NCBI GenBank assembly: GCA_035534575.1 | Contig: DATLRT010000039.1 | Span: 1 to 54,597 of the forward strand | Direction: 5' to 3' | From: JAGWFU01 sp035534575 | Lineage (GTDB): Archaea > Micrarchaeota > Micrarchaeia > Micrarchaeales > Micrarchaeaceae | DNA: 54,597 nt | In this document: one piece after another, positions 42,534 through 51,053 of the stretch | Position numbering within the stretch: position 1 is the first letter of the stretch | How the letters are laid out: every line of letters begins with the position of its first letter | Made by a program: the position numbers and the translations under genes | The notes under the pieces: model-generated | Seen by the model: the letters and a program-made list of their open reading frames with translations, nothing else | Database searches by the model: none | Told to the model about the DNA's origin: nothing

Positions 42534-42794
42534 TTACAGCTTGATGGGCATCGTGTAGCCCATTACCTTGAGCCCGAAGTATATCAGGATCAACCCTATG
42601 AATGCGAGAAGCACTCCTGCGAGGTTCATTACCACTAATGCCGCACCCAGTATTATCAGGATGACGCCAAACAGGGTGTGATAGTTGAGCCCTATCTTCT
42701 TCATCTCCTTGTCGACTATCTTCTTGTCGGCCTGCAGGGTCGACAGCTGGCTTGACGCCTTGCCGCTTTTTCTTGATCTAGTTCTTTTTGCCAT
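42534..42794 (-). CDS. Small two-helix membrane protein
   Basis: An 86-residue protein with a basic, Ser-rich N-terminus (MAKRTRSRKSGKASSQ), a short helix, and two hydrophobic helices (LFGVILIILGAALVVM and VLLAFIGLILIYFGLKVM). GTGAT precedes the ATG, and a TATA box lies ~31 bases upstream. It shares size and topology with the following 90-residue protein but not its cysteines. Function unknown. Confidence 0.7.
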   Translation of the reverse strand: MAKRTRSRKSGKASSQLSTLQADKKIVDKEMKKIGLNYHTLFGVILIILGAALVVMNLAGVLLAFIGLILIYFGLKVMGYTMPIKL

Positions 42795-42818
42795 ACAATC
42801 ACATGCGGGATATCCTTT

Positions 42819-42831
42819 GATTATTTAAATG
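42819..42831 (-). promoter_or_regulatory. TATA box of the 86-residue membrane protein gene
   Basis: Minus-strand CATTTAAATAATC is centred ~31 bases before the ATG at 42794. Confidence 0.45.
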
Positions 42832-42876
42832 AGCCGCAGCTTTAATAAGGTTTGCAATCGCCCTCCAAAGAGGATA

Positions 42877-43998
42877 CTACACTGAGGATCTTGACTTTGA
42901 GAGGTACACATTAAAGTGTCTGCGCAGATGGGCTGCCAACATTTCCCTATTTTTGGTATACGCCAGATATGGCGCGTCCAGCTCTGGAGTAACTTTCTTT
43001 TCCAATATGCTTTGCTTAATCGGCCTAAGGTATTGAGCGTAGGCTGCAAGCGTAGTGTCGTTGGCCTTCGCGAGATTGGAGTCCTTTTGGATAAGGGTGG
43101 TGGGCCCTCCGAGAAGTCCTACTGCCTTTCTTATATCATTCTCTTTGACTCCCTTCTTATCACCTATCCGCAGGAGATCCTGAATAGACAGCTCAAGTCT
43201 GCTGCTGCCCTCGGCTTTCACTGACTTGAACGCCTCATTGATCCCGTTTACAAGGGGGGCCAGCCTCCTGTACCATATGTGATTCCTATCAGAATGCCCG
43301 TTTGCAACAAGCGTATCCTTAATGGCGAGTTCCTTGGAAATGGTGAGGTACGGAAGATCAGGATTGTAGTCTACAATCCCAAGTCTGGAGAGCTGGAGCA
43401 ACTTTTGACCTACCGCAAATTTTGGCACGGATATTGCATCAGCAAGATTAGAAAGGGAGAAGGAGCTTGTTGGGTTCTCAGAGAGCAGTTCTATCATCTT
43501 GTATGTTACATAGGGTCTTCTTATCGCCCCATTTCTGTTGTTAGATAGAGAATTGAATACATCCTGAAGCAGCGCAGGGGGCTTGTGGCTGCCTGCATTC
43601 AGCCTGCTTATGAAACTAAGGCTTGCCATTGCCACCCGCTCGGCGACGTCAGTTTGCCCCTCTCTCTTGGAATAGGTGCCGACCGCCATGCCAGCAAACC
43701 TGCCCCGCTTGGCCGTTCTTTCCTCTCTTACCAGTCCCCCAGAGCGTAGTATAGAGAATCTGGGTAATTTTGGTTCTAGAGGCCCAGAAACCCCGTAGTA
43801 CATAGTTGTGTACGGGACAACGCTGCTCTCCGGGCCGAAGAATTTGGCGTATGTGTGATATATCTCAGTGAATGTAGAGGATACATTGGGCTTCAGCGGT
43901 ATATAGACAAACAGCTTGTAGTCTGGGATGACCAACCCGAAGGCATTGGTCATAGAATCCCTAAACTCGTCTGTTTGTTCTTGTATCTGCAATTCCAC
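42877..43998 (-). CDS. Soluble protein with internal winged-helix-like domain, unknown
   Basis: A 373-residue cytosolic protein I do not recognise. The first ~120 residues are a mixed domain (GLVIPDYKLFVYIPLKPN). The middle looks like a winged helix (YVTYKMIELLSENP ... SNLADAISVPKFAVGQKLLQ ... RLGIVDY). The last ~130 residues are helical and basic. A regulatory or nucleic-acid-binding role is possible. The start is a GTG at 43998, only 17 bases from the tRNA-Leu 3' end; TTG 43992 after GGTGT is an alternative. No promoter lies in the gap, so it is probably transcribed from the tRNA promoter. Confidence 0.7.
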   Translation of the reverse strand: MELQIQEQTDEFRDSMTNAFGLVIPDYKLFVYIPLKPNVSSTFTEIYHTYAKFFGPESSVVPYTTMYYGVSGPLEPKLPRFSILRSGGLVREERTAKRGRFAGMAVGTYSKREGQTDVAERVAMASLSFISRLNAGSHKPPALLQDVFNSLSNNRNGAIRRPYVTYKMIELLSENPTSSFSLSNLADAISVPKFAVGQKLLQLSRLGIVDYNPDLPYLTISKELAIKDTLVANGHSDRNHIWYRRLAPLVNGINEAFKSVKAEGSSRLELSIQDLLRIGDKKGVKENDIRKAVGLLGGPTTLIQKDSNLAKANDTTLAAYAQYLRPIKQSILEKKVTPELDAPYLAYTKNREMLAAHLRRHFNVYLSKSRSSV

Positions 43999-44015
43999 AC
44001 CAGAATTAAACTTGA

Positions 44016-44100
44016 TGCAGGGAGAGAGATTTGAACTCTCGTAGCCCTAAGGCACAAGGTCCTAAGCCTTGCGCGATTGACCAAGCTCCGCCATCCCTGC
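44016..44100 (-). tRNA. tRNA-Leu (anticodon UAG)
   Basis: An 85-base class II tRNA with a perfect 7-bp acceptor stem (GCAGGGA with TCCCTGC), a D-stem GCG/CGC with GG in the loop, and an anticodon stem CAAGG/CCTTG with loop CTTAGGA giving anticodon TAG. It has a 14-base variable arm, a T-stem GAGAG/CTCTC with TTCAAAT loop, and discriminator A. CCA is not encoded and there is no intron. It reads CUN leucine codons. Confidence 0.95.
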
Positions 44101-44144
44101 AGATAACGCAGCCTTGCGGATGCGCTCCAGCATTAATTGTATCG

Positions 44145-44157
44145 GATTATTTATAAG
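44145..44157 (-). promoter_or_regulatory. TATA box of the tRNA-Leu transcription unit
   Basis: Minus-strand CTTATAAATAATC is centred ~51 bases before the mature tRNA 5' end, implying a ~25-base 5' leader removed by RNase P. Confidence 0.5.
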
Positions 44158-44171
44158 CCTAATCAATGGGC

Positions 44172-44837
44172 TCATAGGTCCAGCTTGGGGAGCAGGATAT
44201 CGAAAAGGCTCGCGTCCTGTATTTGGAGCATGTCCTCTATGTTGATATCCGTCTTCTTGTAAGTGGCAACCTTGTCCCCCAAGGTTCCGAAAGCGGATCC
44301 CATTGCCTGTTCTTCCGGGAGTTCTGCCTTGATTGTTATAGTGTAGGCGCGGTCCAGTATTGTCCTAAGCGGCACGGCGTTGTTGGAGGTGGGTGATGTG
44401 CCATCCAGCCTCAAGGATATCCCTATGGGTGCCACAAGGTACTTGCAAGCGGCCCTTGCTATCTCCTGCTTTTTATCAAGGTCAAGGCCATAAAGCTGAA
44501 ATATGTCGAAAATCTGCTCGGAAAGCGATGCCTTTGCCGTGAGGTCTTCAGTATGCTGTGCCGACCTCTCAATAACCTCCTTGAGGAAAATCGAGTGCAA
44601 CTTTTCCGTTCCGACCTTGAGCAGCTTTGCCCTTTCGTCGGTCCCTATCGCGAACTTTTTGACGGTTATGTCTATTGCGCCCCTGATCTTCTCGATTGCT
44701 GCGCTAACGTCCCTTTTTCCTGCACTTCCGTCCAGAAGCTCCCCAGAATTTATGAACAGTTTCCCCACCAAGAGGGTAAGATCCTCAAGGTGCTCCCTTG
44801 TGGGTTTGTATACCGGTTTCGCGTCCAAATTAATCAC
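44172..44837 (-). CDS. Soluble helical protein, unknown
   Basis: A 221-residue cytosolic protein, not recognised. It is largely helical (LEDLTLLVGKLFINSGELL, AAIEKIRGAIDITVKKFAI, EQIFDIFQLYGLDLDKKQE). Near the C-terminus TITIKAELPEEQAM may be a strand pair. The start appears to be GTG at 44837, ~35 bases after a strong TATA box, so the leader is very short. The gene ends 14 bases before the tRNA promoter element. No relation to neighbouring families was seen. Confidence 0.65.
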   Translation of the reverse strand: MINLDAKPVYKPTREHLEDLTLLVGKLFINSGELLDGSAGKRDVSAAIEKIRGAIDITVKKFAIGTDERAKLLKVGTEKLHSIFLKEVIERSAQHTEDLTAKASLSEQIFDIFQLYGLDLDKKQEIARAACKYLVAPIGISLRLDGTSPTSNNAVPLRTILDRAYTITIKAELPEEQAMGSAFGTLGDKVATYKKTDINIEDMLQIQDASLFDILLPKLDL

Positions 44838-44864
44838 TTAAGCTAGCAGAACTTATGCCTGGAT

Positions 44865-44880
44865 GTAATATATATACTTT
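44865..44880 (-). promoter_or_regulatory. TATA box of the 221-residue protein gene
   Basis: Minus-strand AAAGTATATATATTAC is an excellent match centred ~35 bases before the GTG start. Confidence 0.5.
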
Positions 44881-44984
44881 TCCCATTTTGGCATTTTGTT
44901 TAAAAGTGTTTGGGATTTTGCGCATCGGAGGCTCAAGTAAAGCGATTGTTTCAGTCGGCAAAGCTCGGCCGCGGGTTGCGTAGC

Positions 44985-44993
44985 CTTAATATT
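44985..44993 (+). promoter_or_regulatory. Putative TATA box of serS
   Basis: CTTAATATT is centred ~42 bases before the serS ATG and would give a ~16-base leader containing AAAGGATGG. The match is moderate. Confidence 0.4.
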
Positions 44994-45030
44994 CTTTTAG
45001 ATAGAATTACTATCAACGAAAGGATGGATT

Positions 45031-46326
45031 ATGCTTACAGCCAGATACGTCAGGGACAACCTTGACGCCATAAAGGCATCGCTCGCGAAGAGGGGCAGCG
45101 CGTACCCACTCGACGAGCTGCTCAAGGTGGATGCCGACTGGAGGGGGATGAAGACAAGGCTCCAGGAGCTTCAGGCCCACAGGAACAAGGCCAGCCTGGA
45201 GATATCCGAGCTGAAGAAGCAGGGCAAGGGCATAGAGGACAGCGTCGAGGCGCTCGCGGCGCTAAAGGCCGAGATAACGGACATGGAAGCCAAGTTGCCG
45301 GTTTACGAGGAGAAGATAGCCAACCTGCTCTGGAGGATGCCCAACGTGCTACACGAGAGCGTGCCCGCAGGGAAATCGGACAAGGATAACCCCGTGCTGA
45401 GGACATGGGGCGAGATAAGGAACAAGACCACGCCCACCCACGAGGAAATACTCGGCAAGCTCGACCTGATTGACATCGAGAGAGCGGCGAAGGTGTCGGG
45501 TGCGCGATTCTATTTCCTGAAGGGCGACCTGGCCCTGCTTGAGCAGGCGCTGATAAGGTTTGTGATTGACGAGATGATGAAGGCCGGCTACACGTTCATA
45601 AGCCCGCCTTACATGATGAGGGGAAAGTACTACAGGGCGGCGGTGGACCTCGCACAGTTCGAGGAGGCACTGTACAGGATAGCGGATACCAAAGAGGCTC
45701 AAGCAAGAGAGGATTACGAGAGGCTGGACGACGAGCTGTTCCTGATAGCAACCGCAGAGCACGTGATAGCCGCGATGCACGCGGAGGAGACGTTCAACGG
45801 AAAGGAGCTACCCATGAAGTACGCGGCGCTCAGCCCCTGCTTCAGGAGGGAGGCGGGCGCGCACGGCAAGGACACGAAGGGCATATTCAGGGTCCACCAG
45901 TTCAACAAGATAGAGCAGTTCATATTCTCGAGGAAAGAGGACACATGGAAGCTGTTCGAGGAGCTGCAGGCCAATGCCGAAAGCATAGTCCAGAAGCTCG
46001 GCCTGCCCTACCGCGTAGTGGAGATATGCGCGGGGGACATGGGGGCAAGGGGAGCCAAGTCCTACGACATAGAGGTCTATATGCCCAGCTCAGAGGAGTA
46101 CAGGGAGCTGACATCGTGCTCGAACTTCACGGACTGGCAGAGCATGAGACTGGACATAAAGTACGATGAGGGAGGGGAGAGGCAGTACGCCCACGCGCTC
46201 AACGCCACGGCAATCCCCACCTCGCGTGCACTCGTTTTCATAGCGGAGAACTACATGAACAGCGACGGCACCATAACGGTTCCCGATGTGCTCGTGCCTT
46301 ACATGGGCAAGAGCAGGATAGGGTAG
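45031..46326 (+). CDS. serS: Seryl-tRNA synthetase
   Basis: Charges tRNA-Ser (431 residues). The N-terminal ~110 residues form the long antiparallel coiled coil that contacts the tRNA variable arm (KTRLQELQAHRNKASLEISE). The class II core follows with motif 2 (SPCFRREAGAHGKDTKGIFR) and motif 3 near NATAIPTSRALVFIAENY. The latter differs from the common NGSGLAVGR form, a mild oddity. It is the common type of SerRS, not the rare methanogen type with a zinc-binding domain. The aRF1 gene follows 19 bases later. Confidence 0.95.
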   Translation: MLTARYVRDNLDAIKASLAKRGSAYPLDELLKVDADWRGMKTRLQELQAHRNKASLEISELKKQGKGIEDSVEALAALKAEITDMEAKLPVYEEKIANLLWRMPNVLHESVPAGKSDKDNPVLRTWGEIRNKTTPTHEEILGKLDLIDIERAAKVSGARFYFLKGDLALLEQALIRFVIDEMMKAGYTFISPPYMMRGKYYRAAVDLAQFEEALYRIADTKEAQAREDYERLDDELFLIATAEHVIAAMHAEETFNGKELPMKYAALSPCFRREAGAHGKDTKGIFRVHQFNKIEQFIFSRKEDTWKLFEELQANAESIVQKLGLPYRVVEICAGDMGARGAKSYDIEVYMPSSEEYRELTSCSNFTDWQSMRLDIKYDEGGERQYAHALNATAIPTSRALVFIAENYMNSDGTITVPDVLVPYMGKSRIG

Positions 46327-46345
46327 TCAGCAAAGTGGCGATTCA

Positions 46346-47545
46346 TTGAAGAACGAATACGAGGTCAAGAAGGAGCTTAAGAAGCTGCGCGGCATAAGGG
46401 GCTCGGGCACCGAACTGATAAGCATCTACGTGCCGCCCGACTTCCAGATAAGCGACGAGGTGGGCAAGCTCAAGGAGGAGAGCAGCCAGGCCTCCAACAT
46501 AAAGTCGAAGAGCACCAAGCTCAACGTCCAGGGAGCAATAGACAAGCTGCTGCAGTACCTCAAGCTCTACAAGACCCCGCCCAAGAACGGGCTCGCGGTC
46601 TTCGCCGGGAACATCTCCAGCATACAGGCCAAGCCGGACATAGAGCTGTTCTCGATAGAGCCCCCCCAACCAGTGAGGTCCAATATATACAGGTGCGACT
46701 CCACCTTCCTGCTCGAGCCGCTTGAGGCGATGCTGGAAGCCACGGACATGTACCTCATGGTCGTAATGGACGGCAGGGACGCCACGATCGCGCTACTCAA
46801 GGGTACATACGTGGACGTGCAGAAGAAGGTGAGGAGCTTCGCCCACGCGAAGGTGAGGAAGGGAGGGCAGTCCGCGGCAAGGTACGAGAGGGCCATAGAG
46901 GAGAGCATTGACGATTACTACAAGAGCGTGGCCGACGCGGTCAACGAGGTCCACGCGAAGTACGGGAAGAAGATACAGGGCATAGTGGTCGGAGGGCCTG
47001 GCCCGATGAAGGAGACCTTCGTCAAGTCGAAGAACCTCAACTACCAGATAAAGGTGGTGGGCATATTCGACACCGGCTACGTCGACGAGCACATGGGAGT
47101 CCACGAGCTGCTGGACAGGGCGAAGGACGTGCTCTCGGAGCAGGCGTCCATCAAGGAGAGGAACGTGATGGAGAGGTTCATGAACGAGATGGCCAGGGGC
47201 ACCCTCGCAGTGGCTGGATACGAGAAGGTCAACAAGGCGATGAGGGAGGATAACGTAGGCAGGCTGATAATAAGCGAGGGGGTGGATATAACGGAGGTCA
47301 CCTACAGGTGCACAGCGGACAACGAGACCTTCGTGGCGGTGGAGCAGGGGAACACCAGGCAAAGTAAGCACAGCTGCGGCGGGAGCCTTGAGATACTTGA
47401 CCAGAAGGACCCGGTGGAGAAGCTTATAGAGAAGGCGGACACCAAGGGGATAGAGATGGTGTTCATATCGGAGGACAGCCAGTACGGGACCCAGCTGCTG
47501 ATGGGATTCCAGGGCATAGCCGCCATGCTAAGGTACAAGAAATAA
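46346..47545 (+). CDS. prf1: Peptide chain release factor aRF1
   Basis: Recognises all stop codons in archaea and triggers peptide release. Domain 1 has NIKS (51-54) and YRCDSTF (115-121) for stop recognition. Domain 2 has GGQ (173-175) in KVRKGGQSAARYER. Domain 3 binds partner GTPases; a C..C-type pair (YRCTADNETF, SKHSCGGSLE) lies in the C-terminal domain. Length is normal at 399 residues. The start is TTG at 46346, since no ATG fits; this rare start could limit expression. It is probably co-transcribed with serS. Confidence 0.95.
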   Translation: MKNEYEVKKELKKLRGIRGSGTELISIYVPPDFQISDEVGKLKEESSQASNIKSKSTKLNVQGAIDKLLQYLKLYKTPPKNGLAVFAGNISSIQAKPDIELFSIEPPQPVRSNIYRCDSTFLLEPLEAMLEATDMYLMVVMDGRDATIALLKGTYVDVQKKVRSFAHAKVRKGGQSAARYERAIEESIDDYYKSVADAVNEVHAKYGKKIQGIVVGGPGPMKETFVKSKNLNYQIKVVGIFDTGYVDEHMGVHELLDRAKDVLSEQASIKERNVMERFMNEMARGTLAVAGYEKVNKAMREDNVGRLIISEGVDITEVTYRCTADNETFVAVEQGNTRQSKHSCGGSLEILDQKDPVEKLIEKADTKGIEMVFISEDSQYGTQLLMGFQGIAAMLRYKK

Positions 47546-47560
47546 GAGAAAATAAAAAGT

Positions 47561-47578
47561 GATCCGCGAGCGCGGATC
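47561..47578. terminator. Short inverted repeat between convergent genes
   Basis: GATCCGC and GCGGATC form a 7-bp stem with a 4-base loop in the 58-base gap between the aRF1 gene and the Yip1-like gene. It may end transcription in either direction. T-runs are weak. Confidence 0.35.
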
Positions 47579-47603
47579 AAAGGCACTTCCCGGTTCCTGG
47601 CGC

Positions 47604-48218
47604 TCAGGCGTGTATGAACAGTCCAGCGACGCCCAGGATTACCAGGAAGAGGATTATGTAGATTATCACCGCGGTGCCTATCATGACTCCGAGCGACTTC
47701 CACCTGCTTATCCCCTGCTGGTTCGCGAGCGCGATTATCGCGACGACAAAGCTCCATACTGCGAATATCACCGAGAAGACCAGCCCTATCACTGGTATGC
47801 TGGTCAGCCAGTAGAACATCGTGCTCGGCACTATGCCTCCCTTCGCGTAAGCTGTGAAGGTGTGCTCGTAGTCGTTCTTGTAGGCCTTGAAGAGATGCTT
47901 GCCGAACAGCTGCAGGAGGGCGGCGCCGATGAGCATGCCTATGGGGTTTGCAACCAGAAGGCCGATTATCGATGCCAGTATCAGGCCTGCACCGCCCAGG
48001 GTCCCCAAGCCGTATGCCGCCATCAACGGATTGGATGAGGGCGCCACGTTGGGAAGCACAGCCGCCACGATTATGCCGACCACGATCGACAGTATAAGCG
48101 GCACTATCGCCAGCTTGTAGTAGTACTTGAGTCCCTCTGATACGCTCAGAGTTTTCTTTGTTGCAATTCCGGGATGCAACATTATGTTAAATCCCTCTTT
48201 CATCTCTTCCACAAACAT
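47604..48218 (-). CDS. Yip1-domain-like membrane protein
   Basis: A 204-residue protein with about five helices. The N-terminal cytosolic segment has FNIMLHPGIATKK, followed by helices with conserved small residues (TFTAYAKGGIVPSTMFYWL, then IPVIGLVFSVIFAVWSFVVAIIAL, then GISRWKS). The order A-YAKGG, PVIG, W and a final G-S-W/K segment is that of Yip1/YIPF-type archaeal proteins of unknown role. A TATA box at 48251-48260 gives a very short leader. Confidence 0.75.
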   Translation of the reverse strand: MFVEEMKEGFNIMLHPGIATKKTLSVSEGLKYYYKLAIVPLILSIVVGIIVAAVLPNVAPSSNPLMAAYGLGTLGGAGLILASIIGLLVANPIGMLIGAALLQLFGKHLFKAYKNDYEHTFTAYAKGGIVPSTMFYWLTSIPVIGLVFSVIFAVWSFVVAIIALANQQGISRWKSLGVMIGTAVIIYIILFLVILGVAGLFIHA

Positions 48219-48250
48219 TCTATTACCTCGAATAAGGATGAAAAACCAAA

Positions 48251-48260
48251 GCTTAAATAG
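48251..48260 (-). promoter_or_regulatory. TATA box of the Yip1-like gene
   Basis: Minus-strand CTATTTAAGC is centred ~37 bases before the ATG at 48218. Confidence 0.45.
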
Positions 48261-48300
48261 GTTACTGGGGGGTTTGCCTGATGGGTCGTCCGACCATCGG

Positions 48301-48858
48301 TTACCCGAGCTCGTTAGCTATGCCGCACTGCGCCAGATAGGCCGCGTTGCCCGATGTGTAGAAGTACTCGGGCCTTATTATCGTGGTGTTGGTAGCCGTG
48401 TAGTTCAGGTATATCGTCGGCTCGGTGCCCGTGACGTTGAGGCAGTGCTGCAGCGATGTGGTGGTGTAGTTGGAGGTCGGCTTGCCCAGTCCCCCGGCCG
48501 CGTATACGCAACTTGTCTTGTTGATCACGAAGTAGTCTATAGTGCCCGGATCCCTGTGGTGTGCCTGGCTGCCCACTATCTGCACTATGACGGCAGTGGC
48601 GCATCCGACCGTGCTGCTCAGCACCGTGCCGTTGTACGCGGTGGCGAATATGGCCACGCGCGGTGCGGAGTTGAAGTTGGACTCGAATGTGCTGAAGCTT
48701 GCGCTCTGCTGGGCCGCGTTGGCCGTGAGGTATGTGTATATCTCGAAGCCCGCGGCGGCGATTATTACGATCGCGACAACTGCGGCGGCTATCTTAACCG
48801 CTCCGCCCCTCTTTCCCTTTGGAGCCCCCTTGTTCTTAGTAGAAACCTTCTTTGCCAT
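48301..48858 (-). CDS. Single-helix exported protein with four-cysteine domain
   Basis: A 185-residue protein with a very basic N-terminus (KKVSTKNKGAPKGKRGG), one helix at ~22-45, and an external domain with four Cys (GCATAV, KTSCVYA, LQHCLNV, LAQCGIA). The external part resembles the last ~110 residues of the 699-residue protein encoded immediately upstream, with all four Cys in the same order and similar spacing. The domain could be thioredoxin-like or a disulfide-stabilised binding module; I cannot name it. The two genes are 13 bases apart and surely form an operon. Confidence 0.72.
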   Translation of the reverse strand: MAKKVSTKNKGAPKGKRGGAVKIAAAVVAIVIIAAAGFEIYTYLTANAAQQSASFSTFESNFNSAPRVAIFATAYNGTVLSSTVGCATAVIVQIVGSQAHHRDPGTIDYFVINKTSCVYAAGGLGKPTSNYTTTSLQHCLNVTGTEPTIYLNYTATNTTIIRPEYFYTSGNAAYLAQCGIANELG

Positions 48859-48871
48859 TTGAACACCTAAC

Positions 48872-50971
48872 CTAACTGAGTACCTTTGAGAGGGTGCAAC
48901 CAGTGCCTGACGCTATCGTGCTGTTGGCGTAGAACACGTGGCCGTACAGGCCCTTGTATGCCACGCCGCCGTACATGTTGTCTATGAGTATGACAGGCTG
49001 TCCGGAGGCCAGGATCGGCGCGTAGCACTTTGTGCCCGCCTGGGACGAGTTGGTGCTTGCCGCGCACGAGTAGTTCGCCAGTGTGAGCGTGTACACGCTC
49101 TTTCCCTGTGCCTTGAGCGTCTTCTCTATCGATGTCACGCATGCCGATGTGCCGCTGTTCTGAGCGCTGCTGGAGTTGTAGGCCACGTATGCAATGGGCG
49201 ATGCGTGCAAGGTTGATAGGAAGCCGGTGAACGGCAGGAAGGCGTTGGCGCTTGCGGATGATGTGTACGCAAGGCCCGTGTCAACCAGCACTATGACGAA
49301 CAGAGCCACAAAGAGCATCTTCCATGCCCTGCTAACCCTCCTGTGTGTCCTTATCTTGCGCTCCCTCTTGAGCCTGTGGTAGGTCATGAGGTAGAAGAAC
49401 CCGAGTATGATCGTGTCTATTACGAAGGTGGTTATGGCGAAAATCAGCGGGAGCCCGTTGACCGATGAGTTAAGCGCGTTGGGGTTGACGAATGTAGGCG
49501 CCAGCACACCAAGCAGGCCCTTTGTTACGCCTGGCAGCGTTATCGGGGCGTAGAACGACTTGGCCTCGAAGCCTATCTGGTTGAGCTTGGCGAGTATGCC
49601 GGTTGCGGCAGTGGAGTTTATCTGGCCCTGCTGAAGCTCGTTGTTTATCCTCTGCTGCATGTAGGCCAGCAGCGCCAGCCTTGGCGGCACGGTCTGGTAG
49701 TCAAGCTGCGCCCTTGCTATGGAGCGGGTGTTATTGTACGACAACGAGCTCACGGGCCCGAATATCTTGAACATCTGCGAGTACAGCGTCGAGACGTTCT
49801 GCATTGCAGAGTAGAGCGTCAGGTTGGCCTCCGTCAGGTTCTGGTTTGGGCCCGCGGACTTTATCGACGAGAAAATACCCTCCAGCTGCCCTATGCTGGC
49901 ACTGAGCGTGGCATTGGGGTAGGTCTTGAGAAGCACTCCGGCGTTTGCCAGCGTGCTGTTGTACTTGACAGTGGCGTTGGCCACAAAGGCAGTGAACGTT
50001 TCGTTCTGCTCCGCCGATGCGACGCCGTTCACGTATGAGTTGGCGATGGCGGCAGAAGACGCGCTTATAGCAGTTATGCTCGTGTTGGTGATCGGGGAGG
50101 CAGAGAGCTGGTTGAACGCGTTCTGGGCCACGTTGAATGCCGTGTAGTTGAAGTTCATCTGGCCGCAGAAGTCGCCGAGCACTGCGTCAGCGCAGTACCA
50201 GTTCATGTTCAGGGGGTTGCCCGACTGCGGGCATGTGGCCAGCAGCGATGTGTCGAAGTTTTTGCCGAAGGCGATTATCGGGTTCTCCGGGAGTGCTATC
50301 GACTCGTTGTATATTGCGGTGAGTGAGCTGCCGATGCCGGCTATGTTGTTGCCCAGAGTGCCCGAATTGAGGCTTGCCACCGACGAGTAGTAGGTAGTGT
50401 AACTGGCGTTGAGCATGTTGTACCTGAGCGAGAAGTTGACTATGCCGAACCCCATTGGGCTGTACACCCCGCCGGCCTGGTTCATTATCGTCCTGCATAC
50501 GGGAGAGAACTGGCAGGATGAGCAGGCGTTGGCTATGGTGCACGTTGCGCCTGGGCCCACTAGCCCGGTCTCCACCAGGCAGTCGGTTATGTTGAACTGC
50601 GCTGGAGCATTGAACTGCCGCATTGATGTGTTGAGCTGGGATACCAGAGTCTTGTTAAGCTTGAAGTTGGCCACGAAGTAGGGCCTGAGCACGGAGAACG
50701 CCTTGCTTGAGGATGTCACAAGCGAGTAGTTGGCTGCCGGGTTGGCCTGAATCACCACGTAGTTTGTGCCGGTGCCGTTGAGCTGCATTATCACGTAGCT
50801 GGTGCCCGCAACGCTCTGGCTGGCGTACACCGATGCGTTTATCACGGTGCCGTTGACGTAGCTGGAGAGATAGCCGGATAGCGATGAGTTCGCTGGGGCT
50901 GCGAAGGCTGATGATGCCAGCATCATGGCGGCTATCAGAATTGGCAGTATGATCGTCCTGTTGGTAAGCAT
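48872..50971 (-). CDS. Large exported membrane protein with Cys-rich segment and C-terminal four-cysteine domain
   Basis: With the ATG at 50971 (a longer ATG at 50995 lies upstream of the predicted transcript start) the protein has 699 residues. The signal peptide ends SSAFAAP. About 470 external residues follow, with many N-x-S/T sites and a Cys cluster (ITDCLVE, ATCTIANACSSCQFSPVCR, then LATCPQ, WYCAD, DFCGQ). Two membrane helices (LPLIFAITTFVIDTIILGFF and MLFVALFVIVLVDTGLAYT) flank a basic loop (RLKRERKIRTHRRVSR). The external C-terminal domain contains four Cys and matches that of the next gene. Function unknown. Confidence 0.75.
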   Translation of the reverse strand: MLTNRTIILPILIAAMMLASSAFAAPANSSLSGYLSSYVNGTVINASVYASQSVAGTSYVIMQLNGTGTNYVVIQANPAANYSLVTSSSKAFSVLRPYFVANFKLNKTLVSQLNTSMRQFNAPAQFNITDCLVETGLVGPGATCTIANACSSCQFSPVCRTIMNQAGGVYSPMGFGIVNFSLRYNMLNASYTTYYSSVASLNSGTLGNNIAGIGSSLTAIYNESIALPENPIIAFGKNFDTSLLATCPQSGNPLNMNWYCADAVLGDFCGQMNFNYTAFNVAQNAFNQLSASPITNTSITAISASSAAIANSYVNGVASAEQNETFTAFVANATVKYNSTLANAGVLLKTYPNATLSASIGQLEGIFSSIKSAGPNQNLTEANLTLYSAMQNVSTLYSQMFKIFGPVSSLSYNNTRSIARAQLDYQTVPPRLALLAYMQQRINNELQQGQINSTAATGILAKLNQIGFEAKSFYAPITLPGVTKGLLGVLAPTFVNPNALNSSVNGLPLIFAITTFVIDTIILGFFYLMTYHRLKRERKIRTHRRVSRAWKMLFVALFVIVLVDTGLAYTSSASANAFLPFTGFLSTLHASPIAYVAYNSSSAQNSGTSACVTSIEKTLKAQGKSVYTLTLANYSCAASTNSSQAGTKCYAPILASGQPVILIDNMYGGVAYKGLYGHVFYANSTIASGTGCTLSKVLS

Positions 50972-51007
50972 GGGCGCACCGGGAAAGCAATACATATTGT
51001 ATGCAAA

Positions 51008-51019
51008 TCTTTATAAACC
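51008..51019 (-). promoter_or_regulatory. TATA box of the four-cysteine-domain operon
   Basis: Minus-strand GGTTTATAAAGA predicts transcription from about 50987. This favours the ATG at 50971, which has GGTG a few bases before it. Confidence 0.5.
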
Positions 51020-51053
51020 GTTGCTGTCATCCGCAGCGGTTTTGACGACGAAA

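Noticed and set aside
44016..44100. tRNA-Leu as an integration site for a mobile element
   Set aside because: No integrase, transposase, direct repeat of the tRNA 3' end or abrupt composition change was found nearby.
48872..50995. Start of the 699-residue protein at the upstream ATG 50995
   Set aside because: TATA spacing places transcription start downstream of that codon, and the signal peptide begins more naturally at 50971.
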